DNA of 23,909 bases from TMED23 sp964643045 (GCA_964643045.1 CAZXSC010000034.1:1-23909); one strand, 5' to 3'. Positions 8,224 through 17,051 are shown, counted from the first letter of the stretch. Notes: a model not told the origin generated them from the sequence alone. Numbers and translations: made by a program.

Positions 8224-9413
8224 GCAAGTCAATTTTAGTAATCACCCTCCCACCGTTGACAGGTGGAGTGCCTGATAAGACTAAATTATTAGTTCGACAC
8301 CTTAGAAAACTTGGCCATCGTGTTACCGTCTCACATTACGCCACGTATACAGATTATCCTGAATTGGTTGTTACTTTATGGCAGCTACTTAAAGGAAAGA
8401 AACCTAAAACTCGTAGTGGAGTTTGTTTTGAAGACTTCCCTTGTATCTCAGTAGGATGTTGGCTTCCCGAATTTGAGTTTACCTATTACCAAATGTCTGA
8501 TTACTGGCGTAAGCTAATTAATGAGCACCAACGACACATTGTCGTCGGAGGGACCATCCTCACTTCATATGCGATAACATCTCTTGGCATTCCACATCTT
8601 GTTTGGTGTGCTAGTACTATGATTGAGGATCGAATAGCACGCCGACATTCGATGCCATTACCTCGAAGAATACTAGACCAATTTATCATTTCACCAATCC
8701 AGTTTTATATGGAACAAAAAATCCTGAATGGGAAAGCCCAGCTTATGGCTGTCAGTTCTTACACCCTTAGATCTTTAACGGATATTGGTTGCAAAACTGA
8801 ACAAATCTCGAAAGTCCCTATCCCAGTAGACTTAGAAAAATTTAAGCCACCGTTCACCGCCCCAAAACCCGGTGTAATTGGATTTGCGGGAAGGCCGGAG
8901 GACCCAAGAAAAAACCTCGCCCTCTTGTTCCATACTTTAAAAATTTTACTTAAAAAAAACAAAAGTTTTAAGTTAATCCTGACTGGCAGTCCCCAAAAGT
9001 CACTAGAATACCTTGCATATGAACTTGGAATCTCAGAGCACATTTTCTGGAAAGGGTGGCTAACTGGAACTGATTTGCCTAGTTATTACCACGAGATCGA
9101 TATTTTCGTTATTCCCTCTACCCAAGAAGGCTTAAATATAGCTGGCCTTCAAGCCATGGCCTCCGCAATACCGATCGTGTCGACACAGTGCGGGGGACCG
9201 GAAGATTATGTTATAGACGGAAAAACCGGTACCATCGTTTCCTTCGATCCAGATAATATGGCCTCCGCAATTTGTGCCATCACGGACAATAGGAAAAAAC
9301 GCAATGAACTCGGTCGGAATGCTAGACAATTCGTTGAAAAAAATTATAACCAAGAACGGTTCGAGCAATCTTTTGCCCATTCTTGGCATCAAATTTGGGG
9401 GGACCAACCGTAA
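8220..9413 (+). CDS. GT4-like glycosyltransferase with an altered EX7E motif
   Basis: 397 residues, GT-B fold. The N-terminus 'ILVITLPPLTGGVPDKTKLL' contains the glycine loop after the first strand. Mid-protein there is 'KVPIPVDLEKFKPP', the usual linker into the donor domain, then 'GFAGRPEDPRKNLALLFHTL' and 'GWLTGTDLPSYYHEIDIFV'. At the donor site the sequence is 'PSTQEGLNIAGLQAMASAIP': the first Glu of EX7E is present (Glu303) but the second is Gln311. Family members with a changed second Glu exist, so activity is not excluded. ATG overlaps the previous stop (ATGA), and the end overlaps the possible beginning of the next gene, so it is embedded in a tightly packed run. Substrate unknown. 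Confidence 0.85.
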   Translation: MSKSILVITLPPLTGGVPDKTKLLVRHLRKLGHRVTVSHYATYTDYPELVVTLWQLLKGKKPKTRSGVCFEDFPCISVGCWLPEFEFTYYQMSDYWRKLINEHQRHIVVGGTILTSYAITSLGIPHLVWCASTMIEDRIARRHSMPLPRRILDQFIISPIQFYMEQKILNGKAQLMAVSSYTLRSLTDIGCKTEQISKVPIPVDLEKFKPPFTAPKPGVIGFAGRPEDPRKNLALLFHTLKILLKKNKSFKLILTGSPQKSLEYLAYELGISEHIFWKGWLTGTDLPSYYHEIDIFVIPSTQEGLNIAGLQAMASAIPIVSTQCGGPEDYVIDGKTGTIVSFDPDNMASAICAITDNRKKRNELGRNARQFVEKNYNQERFEQSFAHSWHQIWGDQP

Positions 9414-10534
9414 CTATTAAGCTTACATACCTCGTCTCTCATCCCATTCAATACCAGGCCCCTCTCCTGCGTCGAATTGCCAATGAAGCGGGTATCAACC
9501 TGCGTGTTGTTTTTGAAAATAAATTTCCAAAAAACAGTTATTATGATTCAGAATTTAAACGCCAGATTAAATGGGATATACCACTAACAGATGGTTATGA
9601 GAATGCATCCTTATCTGATACTAGTCTGCGTGCGGAAATATGCAAATCTGACGTCCTCTGGCTGCATGGATGGGGCAGCCCTGCTATGCTCAGGGCCCTT
9701 ATTATTGCTCGCCAATTGAATACCCCTGTGTTGATGAGAGGGGAAAACTGTGACCTAGCGATGCCCGATGGGATCGGACCAAAAGGTTGGCTCAAGCGGC
9801 TTTATATTTCTTGGATATTACGCCATTGCCAAGCATTTTTAGCAATCGGTACTGAAAATACAAACTATTATTTACAACGTGGTGTACAAAGTAGCAAAAT
9901 TTTTTTCATGCCCTACGCCATTGACAATGATTTCTTTGCGGCCAGAGCGGCCCATCCCCAATTAAAGAAGTATAGAGCAGAATTGGGTATCGCTCCTAGC
10001 CAAAAGATGATTCTTTTTGCCGGAAAATTCTTAGCTCGCAAAAATCCTGATGTGCTTGTTCATGCCATAAATAGTGTGGACCACTGGCACAATGGTAAAC
10101 CAGCGCTTGTTTTTGTCGGGAGTGGGGAAATGGAGGAAAAGCTTCGAACGCTGGCACCAGACGCTATTTTCTTAGGTTTCAAGAACCAAAGTGAATTACC
10201 TTTAATATACAGCATGGCTGATGTTTTCGTTCTTCCCTCAGAACGCGAGCCTTGGGGTCTGGCAGTTAATGAAGCGATGGCATGTGGAACTGCTGTTATA
10301 GTTAGTGATCAAGTAGGTTGTGCAACTGATTTACTAGTTGATGAATGTGGAAAAGTATTCCCATCTGGAAATATTGGCGCACTTGCGGACAGTCTGGTTC
10401 ATTGTATTCAAAACTCCAAAGAAATGGGCTTGGCAGCCAGTTCTTGCATTAAAGAATGGGGATTTGAAAAAGATGTCGAAGGACTCAAAAAAGCAGCAAA
10501 TTATGTGAGACAAAAATATGATAACCGACTATAA
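9383..10534 (+). CDS. GT4 family glycosyltransferase with non-ATG start
   Basis: GT-B glycosyltransferase of up to 383 residues. 'LTYLVSHPIQYQAPLLRRIA' near the N-terminus is a hallmark opening of this GT4 subgroup. Later come 'GENCDLAM', 'FFMPYAIDNDFF' (linker), 'ILFAGKFLARKNPDVLVHA' and 'LPSEREPWGLAVNEAMACG', which contains an intact EX7E motif. There is no ATG or GTG in the first 25 or more codons, so the start must be unusual: TTG 9383, TTG 9395, or ATT 9416 three bases after the preceding stop. The boundary given uses TTG 9383, overlapping the previous gene by 31 bases. A six-G run (9397-9402) lies upstream of ATT 9416. The stop overlaps the next gene by 17 bases. Sugar specificity is unknown. 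Confidence 0.83.
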   Translation: MASNLGGPTVTIKLTYLVSHPIQYQAPLLRRIANEAGINLRVVFENKFPKNSYYDSEFKRQIKWDIPLTDGYENASLSDTSLRAEICKSDVLWLHGWGSPAMLRALIIARQLNTPVLMRGENCDLAMPDGIGPKGWLKRLYISWILRHCQAFLAIGTENTNYYLQRGVQSSKIFFMPYAIDNDFFAARAAHPQLKKYRAELGIAPSQKMILFAGKFLARKNPDVLVHAINSVDHWHNGKPALVFVGSGEMEEKLRTLAPDAIFLGFKNQSELPLIYSMADVFVLPSEREPWGLAVNEAMACGTAVIVSDQVGCATDLLVDECGKVFPSGNIGALADSLVHCIQNSKEMGLAASSCIKEWGFEKDVEGLKKAANYVRQKYDNRL

Positions 10535-11600
10535 ATCCAAAGCTCCATTGCGAATCACGCTGGTCGGGCAAACTTTTAGCGAAGCAAGAACCGCTCAGAG
10601 GGCAGCAGCCATGAGGTCTCTCGGCTATGAGGTATCATGCATCCCAACGGCACCGGAGGGTGCGAATTATGAGACCCCCCCCTCAATTCTTAAAAGGGTT
10701 CGATACAGATTACGTTTTCCTGGGGACCCAGCGAAAGCGAATCAAGCGATCCTCCGGGAAATCGAGAATGGCACTAATGTTTTATGGCTTGATGCTGCGG
10801 ATATGATCAAACCTTCTAGTCTGCGACAAGTGAAAGAGAGTAGAAGAAATATATCCCTAATTTGGTACAGCGAAGACGATATGATGAATCCCAGACTGCG
10901 GACACGGCAAGTCGACGGAACAATTCCCCTGTTTGACCTTTGGGTAACAACAAAATCTTTCAACGCCCTTCCGGAAGAGTTACCGGCGTTAGGAGCAAAA
11001 AACGTATTTTTTGTAAACAACAGTTGTGACCCAACACTACATCGTCCAGTAAAAATTAGCGAAAAAGAGCAGATTCAGTTTGGCGCGCCTATAAGTTTCA
11101 TAGGATCATTTGAAGAACCTCGAGCCCAAAGCTTATTATATATAGCCAAACGGGGGATGAAGGTGCGCATCTGGGGAAATGGCTGGTCTGATTGGATAGG
11201 GCGACACCCCAACCTAAAAATCGAAAATCAACCCGTTTACAATGATAACTTTTCTAAGGTAGTTGCTGCTAGCACGATAAATTTGTGTTTTCTGCGGAAG
11301 TCAAACCGCGATTTACAAACCTGCAGGTCCGTTGAAATCCCCGCATGCGCGGGTTTTATGCTACACGAGCGTAATAACGAAATTGTTAATCTATATCGAG
11401 ATGAAAGGGAGGCCATTTATTTTTCAACCGATGAGGAACTCTCTACATTATGCTCGTCGTGGATGAAACGTGACAAGAAACGGACCGATATTGGCCGGGC
11501 GGCGCGAAAAAGAACACTAGAACTTGGCTTGACTCACGAATCAAATATAAGCCGTATAATTAATGCCCTTCTATCGATGAATCCGGATATGAGTTCATGA
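10518..11600 (+). CDS. CgeB-like glycosyltransferase
   Basis: 360 residues. It resembles the CgeB / Glyco_trans_1_2 group of GT-B enzymes instead of standard GT4. It has 'LRITLVGQTFSEARTAQRAA' at the start, 'LIWYSEDDMMNP' in the middle, then 'ISFIGSFEEPRAQSLLYIA', 'RIWGNGWSDWI', 'YNDNFSKVVAASTINLCFLR', 'TCRSVEIPACAGFMLHERNN' and 'EREAIYFSTDEEL'. This order (family of start strand, D/N-rich loop, F-E-(I/A)-P-A-(C/S)-G-(G/F) donor motif and a terminal 'Y.D.EEL' stretch) is characteristic. The role is probably transfer of one sugar in the same polysaccharide pathway; CgeB itself affects spore coat glycosylation in Bacillus, which does not inform the substrate here. It overlaps its neighbours by 17 bases and by ATGA. 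Confidence 0.8.
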   Translation: MITDYKSKAPLRITLVGQTFSEARTAQRAAAMRSLGYEVSCIPTAPEGANYETPPSILKRVRYRLRFPGDPAKANQAILREIENGTNVLWLDAADMIKPSSLRQVKESRRNISLIWYSEDDMMNPRLRTRQVDGTIPLFDLWVTTKSFNALPEELPALGAKNVFFVNNSCDPTLHRPVKISEKEQIQFGAPISFIGSFEEPRAQSLLYIAKRGMKVRIWGNGWSDWIGRHPNLKIENQPVYNDNFSKVVAASTINLCFLRKSNRDLQTCRSVEIPACAGFMLHERNNEIVNLYRDEREAIYFSTDEELSTLCSSWMKRDKKRTDIGRAARKRTLELGLTHESNISRIINALLSMNPDMSS

Positions 11601-12727
11601 AGATTCTGATCAATGCAATTTCCGCCAGAACAGGTGGTATAGTTACTTATACGAATAACTTAGCGCGATCTTTAGCGGAACGTAATGTCGATGCAACCTT
11701 CGCTGTTTCCAGGAAATTCAGCATTAGCCCAGATATTCAAGCTATCAAATTCCCAGCTGATGCTATGTCACCAATTCAACGCACAATCTGGGAGCAGACT
11801 ATCTGGAGGCATGTTGTTTCTGCGCACAAACCAGATATTCTGTTTTCTTCGGCTAATTTTGGCTTGTTAGCTACATCCACTCCGCAAATTTTACTTGTGC
11901 GCGAAGGTGGCCTTTTCGATCCATATTATCTAACCAATATAGCTCCAAATCTTAAAACTTCTGCAATCTTTAGTAGATTAGCTCGACGTAATTTAATCAT
12001 AGCTTCTGCAAGAGCCTCAAAAATTATTTTGACCCCATCTGAAACTATGAAAAATCTATTACTTTACTGGGCAGAAGATCTAGCTGACCGTATATATGTG
12101 AATCAATACGGAACAATACCCATGTTTTACGACCAAATTGCTCATACGCGGCAGTGGCGAGAAGGAGGTGTGTTAAAAATACTTTATATTTCGGCCTATT
12201 ATCCGCACAAACAGCCAGGCTTGCTAGCAGAATCAGTCGCCGATTTGAATACACAAGGCATTCCGTGCAAAGCTACATTTACAATGGATCTCGAACAAAT
12301 CGACAAGACGGTAGGCGGTGAGAAAGATTATATTCTTTTAAAGAAAGGTGTTGAGCGTGGACAAATTAATTTGATTGGTACTCAAGTCTATAAAAGTCTT
12401 CCAGACATATATAAATCCCATGATTTGTTTGTATTTCCATCGTTGTCAGAAACGTTTGGCCACCCCTTAGTGGAAGCGATGGGAATCGGCATCCCCATAG
12501 TAGCATCGGATACACCCATCCATAGAGAAGTATGCAAGAATTCGGCTCTTTATTTCTCACCCCAGCATCCCTCAGATCTAGTGCGGAAAATAAAACGACT
12601 GGACAAAGAAAATACCCTACGCAAATCCAACACCAACAATGGAAGAGAATATGTTAACAAACATTTCATGTGGGAATCACATATTGATCGCTTGTTGGAT
12701 TCTTTTGAGCAAGCGATCAATATGTGA
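11597..12727 (+). CDS. GT4 family glycosyltransferase
   Basis: 376 residues, GT-B fold. 'MKILINAISARTGGIVTYTN' at the N-terminus, 'RTIWEQTIWRHVV' and 'ILFSSANFGLLA' correspond closely to motifs in the GT4 encoded at 7042, suggesting the two arose by duplication or belong to one subfamily acting on related sugars. The C-terminal domain has 'ILYISAYYPHKQPGLLAESV' and an intact EX7E in 'FPSLSETFGHPLVEAMGIG', then 'IPIVASDTPIHREVC'. ATG overlaps the previous stop (ATGA). It is the last gene of the tight run: 185 bases separate it from the methyltransferase gene, and a weak promoter may lie there. The sugar is unknown. Confidence 0.88.
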   Translation: MKILINAISARTGGIVTYTNNLARSLAERNVDATFAVSRKFSISPDIQAIKFPADAMSPIQRTIWEQTIWRHVVSAHKPDILFSSANFGLLATSTPQILLVREGGLFDPYYLTNIAPNLKTSAIFSRLARRNLIIASARASKIILTPSETMKNLLLYWAEDLADRIYVNQYGTIPMFYDQIAHTRQWREGGVLKILYISAYYPHKQPGLLAESVADLNTQGIPCKATFTMDLEQIDKTVGGEKDYILLKKGVERGQINLIGTQVYKSLPDIYKSHDLFVFPSLSETFGHPLVEAMGIGIPIVASDTPIHREVCKNSALYFSPQHPSDLVRKIKRLDKENTLRKSNTNNGREYVNKHFMWESHIDRLLDSFEQAINM

Positions 12728-12811
12728 ATTTATGAGAACGCAGCCTATTTTGTTACAAACCAAAATTATGGAACAAACTCTTTCTGTGTTCTATTTCAAT
12801 ATTTTATACTT

Positions 12812-12839
12812 TAGACATAACACGCCAGTATATTATGCT
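12812..12839 (+). promoter_or_regulatory. Weak candidate promoter before the FkbM gene
   Basis: TAGACA (12812-12817), 16-base spacer, TATGCT (12834-12839): 5/6 and 4/6 to consensus. It lies in the 185-base gap that breaks the otherwise overlapping gene run, giving a short leader of about 68 bases to the methyltransferase gene. Confidence 0.3.
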
Positions 12840-12912
12840 AGGATGAAGGGAGTATTCTTATGCTGCGATTTTCCTCTAAAGAAAATACCGCTCAAACAAC
12901 GAAATTTTATTA

Positions 12913-13818
12913 ATGCAGATTAATAATTCGACATTCCCACTTGCAATAGCCCTTCGTCAGGTTGGAAAAAGAATTAGACTACGAGGTTGGGAACGATTGT
13001 TACGCACCCTATTTCATCCCGACAAACAAGACCATATAGCCTTCCAAATTCCTTTCAATAATTTTATCTATCCAGCCTATGCTGATAGTTTTATCGATTG
13101 GAATGTGTTGTTTTACTCTAGTTACGAGACGTTCGAATTAACTCTTTTCGCTAAGCTTGCCTCTCATATCGAAGGTGCTATATTTTTAGACGTAGGAGCT
13201 AATGTCGGCCATCATGCGCTCTTCATGGCGCCTCACGCGGATCAAATACACGCTTTTGAACCCAATCCTTCTTTATGGCCATTAATAGACGAAAAAATCT
13301 TTATTAATAAAATACAGAATATTTCTCTCCATAAATGCGGACTTGGCTCAACTGAAGGTAATTTACCTCTTTATTTAGGACCAGAAAGTGGCGAATCCTC
13401 ATTACTATTGCCTATTAAGCATAGACTCAATTCGGGTAGTGTAAAAGTTATGATTATCCGGGGTGACGATATGTTTGTCGACGCCGGCATTAGCAAAATT
13501 GATTTAGTAAAGATAGATATTGAAGGATTTGAGAAATATGCCATCCAAGGCATGATTCAACATCTTGACCGATGGCGACCGATCATGATGGTCGAGTTAA
13601 GCGAAATAGGAAAAGAATTATTCGGCGATTTTTCTAATTTTGTTAAATCATTTCCTAGCAATTATGAATTTCATTTCTGCTGCCGAACGTTAGGGCTCGT
13701 GATACATAGGACCCTTATTCCCGCAAATGAATTTGCCTATGAAAGTTTTAGTGGAAACGTATTTTGTGTACCATTTGAGAAAAAAAAGCACTTTTTGGAT
13801 ATGGCCAACATCTCATGA
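12913..13818 (+). CDS. FkbM family SAM-dependent methyltransferase
   Basis: 301 residues. Class I methyltransferase fold: SAM motif I 'IFLDVGANVGHHALFMA' (about 91-107), motif with acidic ribose-binding residue 'IHAFEPNPSLWPLI' and the FkbM hallmark 'DLVKIDIEGFEKYAIQGM' (about 197-214), then 'RPIMMVELSE'. FkbM enzymes O-methylate hydroxyls on sugars and polyketides; beside glycosyltransferases the likely substrate is a sugar of the repeat unit, possibly capping it. About 80 residues precede the SAM motif, a normal length for polysaccharide-cluster members. ATG 12913 has no good ribosome binding site, but no better start is near. It overlaps the flippase gene by ATGA, so methylation and export genes are coupled. 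Confidence 0.88.
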   Translation: MQINNSTFPLAIALRQVGKRIRLRGWERLLRTLFHPDKQDHIAFQIPFNNFIYPAYADSFIDWNVLFYSSYETFELTLFAKLASHIEGAIFLDVGANVGHHALFMAPHADQIHAFEPNPSLWPLIDEKIFINKIQNISLHKCGLGSTEGNLPLYLGPESGESSLLLPIKHRLNSGSVKVMIIRGDDMFVDAGISKIDLVKIDIEGFEKYAIQGMIQHLDRWRPIMMVELSEIGKELFGDFSNFVKSFPSNYEFHFCCRTLGLVIHRTLIPANEFAYESFSGNVFCVPFEKKKHFLDMANIS

Positions 13819-15056
13819 AAACCTTTGATTACAGGAAATTAACAATCGATGGTGCTGTTTTAGTATCAGGACAAATCACTCAAGCACTTTTAGCTTTTGG
13901 CGTAAACCTAGTATTAGTGCGCTTTATTTCTCCTACCGATTTTGGCCGTTTTGCCATTATCCTGGCAGGCGTTTATATTTTTTACTCGGTATTTTCACCA
14001 CGCATCAATATTCTACTTATCAGCCTTCCGGAATCCGACTATAACGATAAAATCAAGGAAACCCTTTTTTCGGCAATGACACTTGAAACTCTGGTAGCAA
14101 CCGCCATCATCTCCCTTTGGTTAATCATTAGCGGCAACCATGGATTTTGGGAGTTCGCGCTCGTCGGTGCTGTTGGGCTCCGCCATTGGACAGATCTCAA
14201 CAAAGCGTTCTTTGAACGCAACATGCACTACCGCCAATTGGCTATTGTGGAAACAGGAGCCTCAGCTGGTGGGCATCTGATAGCCTTGGCGCTGGTATTT
14301 GGAGGATTAGGTTGGGTTATCTTGTTTATTCGCGAAATTGTAAATTCATTTATTAACCTTATTGGATTATGGCGTGTTGGTGGCTTGTCGTTGTTTAACT
14401 TAAGACTGCTGACAGTGTCGGAATGGCTTTTTCTTTACAGAAATACTCGCGGTGTCTGGCTGGATGGAGTGATGGAAGGGAATTTCCATCGCCTTACGAT
14501 TCTGATTGCTGGTTTTCTTGGGGGCGAAGCGGCTGCCGGGTTCTTTTTTCAAGCTCAACGTCTGGCCGCTGTTCCCAACCAATTTTTATCACCAATTATT
14601 CACCGTATTATACTTAATTGGTTTGGCCGAATAGAAGACCCTACAACTCGAAAAACTGGACGTGATAAAGTTTTGAAGTTCATTTTCCTACCTCTTTTAA
14701 CAGCTGGAATTTTCACAGCTCTATTTGCCGACCCCATCGTTATCTGGTTGTTTGGTGAGAGTTGGGCAAGAGTAGCCGTTATCCTAGTTGCCATGTCTGG
14801 TATGGTATGTTTTTGGACATTATTTGAAACGTTGAAAATTTATTGTATGGTAACACGCCAATCTATTACAATGTTCTCTAGCCGCATAGTTCAGCTTTCC
14901 GGGCTTCTCATACCGACCTTAATTGGTTATGGGGGTTGGCTCAGTGCCGATATTGCGCTTGGGGCTGGGCTTTCAGTAGCATATTTTCTCGCGTTCATCT
15001 ATGTTTACGCCATTTTGTTATTAAATGAACACAGATTAATCAATCATAGCACTTAG
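13815..15056 (+). CDS. Wzx-like oligosaccharide flippase
   Basis: 413 residues, almost entirely hydrophobic, with about twelve membrane segments. The N-terminus 'GQITQALLAFGVNLVLVRFI' followed by 'SPTDFGRFAIILAGVYIF' is typical of the polysaccharide-transporter (MOP/PST) superfamily, where the early helix and '(S/P)TDFGxFA' loop are conserved. It would flip the undecaprenyl-linked repeat unit to the periplasm for the Wzy-like polymerase at 5271. It is a little shorter than the typical 430-500 residues but shows no break. Co-location with a Wzy-like protein argues for a Wzx/Wzy-dependent route over an ABC-transporter route. ATG overlaps the FkbM stop (ATGA). Confidence 0.83.
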   Translation: MKTFDYRKLTIDGAVLVSGQITQALLAFGVNLVLVRFISPTDFGRFAIILAGVYIFYSVFSPRINILLISLPESDYNDKIKETLFSAMTLETLVATAIISLWLIISGNHGFWEFALVGAVGLRHWTDLNKAFFERNMHYRQLAIVETGASAGGHLIALALVFGGLGWVILFIREIVNSFINLIGLWRVGGLSLFNLRLLTVSEWLFLYRNTRGVWLDGVMEGNFHRLTILIAGFLGGEAAAGFFFQAQRLAAVPNQFLSPIIHRIILNWFGRIEDPTTRKTGRDKVLKFIFLPLLTAGIFTALFADPIVIWLFGESWARVAVILVAMSGMVCFWTLFETLKIYCMVTRQSITMFSSRIVQLSGLLIPTLIGYGGWLSADIALGAGLSVAYFLAFIYVYAILLLNEHRLINHST

Positions 15057-15086
15057 ATCGTCGCAACCCACAAAGGATTAATAGAT

Positions 15087-17051
15087 ATGATTGAAGGGCT
15101 TCTTATTGGCTTTTTAGTTATAGTTGGATTGGGAAATTTATTTCCAAAGGTAAATTTTAGCTTCGGATTTATTTTATTTAACGGTTCGGTTTTACTCCCA
15201 CTAATATTGTTTGTTCTTACAGCATTCGTTGGATTTCCCGTTTTTTGGTCTGGCGTGTTGATAATAGGAATATCCATTGTCAATTTATTTCGATTGCTGA
15301 TTTTTTATTCACACCGTTTAAATGGGTATTCTTTATACTTATTTTTTCACCCCGGCATTCTTTTGCCAATATCTATTTTGTTAATCGGTTTGTTCACTGA
15401 TTATTCATCTTATCTTCTTTGGAACTGGGATGAATTTTCTTCTTGGGGAAGTTGGGCCAAACAAAGTTTTGTTACTGATGCATACTGGCACAAAGATATG
15501 TTCTACATTGGAACCCCTCAATACCCTAAAGGCTGGCCAATCACCATCGCATTTTCTCAAGTGCCGTTCTCGTTATACGACGAATTTAGAGGTATTGCTT
15601 TATTAACGTTATTCCACATTGCCGTATTAGCATTAACGTTCGATGTTCTTCGACTGATAATAGAAAAAGAGGCAGAGGCACCTAAAAAAATTTCGTTTTT
15701 GTTATCTTGGCTTATAATACTCCTTTTAATAACAGCCGAATGTTCGTGGAAATTACTTCCCCCCTCTCTACTCATTGAACGACCCGTCTTATATTGGACC
15801 ATTGGCTTATTCATCCTAACCTTAATGGCCCTGTACCAAAGAGATTCTCCAAACAAAATCTTTATCTGCATCGGAACTGTTCTTGCGAGCGGGGTCGTAT
15901 TAAAAACACCTACTTTGATACTCGTAATACCAGCTGGGTTGATTTGTTTGTTGTATTGGAAGAGAGAATATTTTAATCTAAATTTCCGGGTAACCAGATT
16001 TACCCTCTTCAGATTAATAATCTACGTATTCGCTCCACCGTTAATTATCATTAGCATCTGGTCGCTGCACTCACACAGTGAAAGCCCTAGCGTTGAACTT
16101 CCAAAATTACTAGGAATATTCTCTCAGGATGAATTTTATACTCTTTCAAACCAAATTAAAATTGCATCTATAGAATACTTAAGTTCCTACAAACCTTTTC
16201 TGACTATAGTTGGAATTTTTGGTTTTGTTAGCGTACTTTGGTATCCAAGGCAGCGCATTTTACTCTTAGCTGTCCCTGTATTTTTCATAGTCAGTTGGAT
16301 GACATTATGGCCCCTTTATTTATTTAATATGTCAAATGCCGATATGATACACTCTTGGCCAAACTTGTCATCTTTTCAAAGATATGTGCGATTACCTATT
16401 AGAATCATTCATTATATCGGCCCTGCTCTGCTCGCCATCAATATGTTCTCGAAGATGAAATCAAACGATATTACTTGGTTAAGGGTAATTATGAGGGAAA
16501 AATATCTTGTTCCTTTTCTATTCATCTCGACAGTAATTTTGGGCACTTTTCAGGTCTATAGTGTAAATAACATTTATCATGACATGGGGCATAGACTTTA
16601 CGGGTCAACAACAAATGACCCTTTACGGGCTTCTCGGCTAAAATCGTTTCGTGCGCAAGCCAAAACGCTAAATGCTTTAATTAAAAATCATGACTTATCA
16701 ACTCCAAGGGTATTATTTATTTCACAGGGCAACACAGGTTTCGCAAGAGTGATGGCTAATTACTACAGTATGCACAACAAACGAGGGGGCAAACTACAAA
16801 AATATAAACTACAAGATGGATGGTCATGGGGACCAAGAAAAACAAATGTTTTTGTGCGCGTAACATCGGAAGGTCAATTTAAAAATTTAATCATTAAATC
16901 CAAAATAGTCTGGCCCCATCAACTTGATATTTGGTCAAAAAATATTCTTTCTAATTTTATCAAAAATACAAACTGCAAACAGAACATCGTAAAGTTTTTT
17001 TTAATTAATATAAATGACATACTGTTATGCTATCCAAAGAATGTTAATTAA
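15087..17051 (+). CDS. Large polytopic membrane protein, probable GT-C glycosyltransferase
   Basis: 654 residues with about a dozen hydrophobic segments to about residue 490 and a soluble C-terminal tail of about 150 residues. The first large periplasmic loop carries 'WNWDEFSSWGSWAK' (about 111-124) and 'GTPQYPKGWPI' (about 142-152). An acidic Asp-Glu pair early in an external loop followed by a Pro-rich stretch is what GT-C (GT39/ArnT-like) enzymes show, which use polyprenyl-phosphate sugars in the periplasm. The tail has 'RVLFISQGNTGFARVMANYY', which could be a small alpha/beta domain. I cannot place it in a named family with certainty; O-antigen modification or a ligase-like role is possible. 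ATG has AAAGGA 9 bases upstream. It is the last + strand gene of the cluster and converges with the lyase gene 35 bases away. Confidence 0.6.
   Translation: MIEGLLIGFLVIVGLGNLFPKVNFSFGFILFNGSVLLPLILFVLTAFVGFPVFWSGVLIIGISIVNLFRLLIFYSHRLNGYSLYLFFHPGILLPISILLIGLFTDYSSYLLWNWDEFSSWGSWAKQSFVTDAYWHKDMFYIGTPQYPKGWPITIAFSQVPFSLYDEFRGIALLTLFHIAVLALTFDVLRLIIEKEAEAPKKISFLLSWLIILLLITAECSWKLLPPSLLIERPVLYWTIGLFILTLMALYQRDSPNKIFICIGTVLASGVVLKTPTLILVIPAGLICLLYWKREYFNLNFRVTRFTLFRLIIYVFAPPLIIISIWSLHSHSESPSVELPKLLGIFSQDEFYTLSNQIKIASIEYLSSYKPFLTIVGIFGFVSVLWYPRQRILLLAVPVFFIVSWMTLWPLYLFNMSNADMIHSWPNLSSFQRYVRLPIRIIHYIGPALLAINMFSKMKSNDITWLRVIMREKYLVPFLFISTVILGTFQVYSVNNIYHDMGHRLYGSTTNDPLRASRLKSFRAQAKTLNALIKNHDLSTPRVLFISQGNTGFARVMANYYSMHNKRGGKLQKYKLQDGWSWGPRKTNVFVRVTSEGQFKNLIIKSKIVWPHQLDIWSKNILSNFIKNTNCKQNIVKFFLININDILLCYPKNVN

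Noticed and set aside
12732..12923. 63-codon frame (12732-12923) between the GT4 and FkbM genes
   Set aside because: No ribosome binding site, it runs into the FkbM gene, and its composition does not look like a protein.
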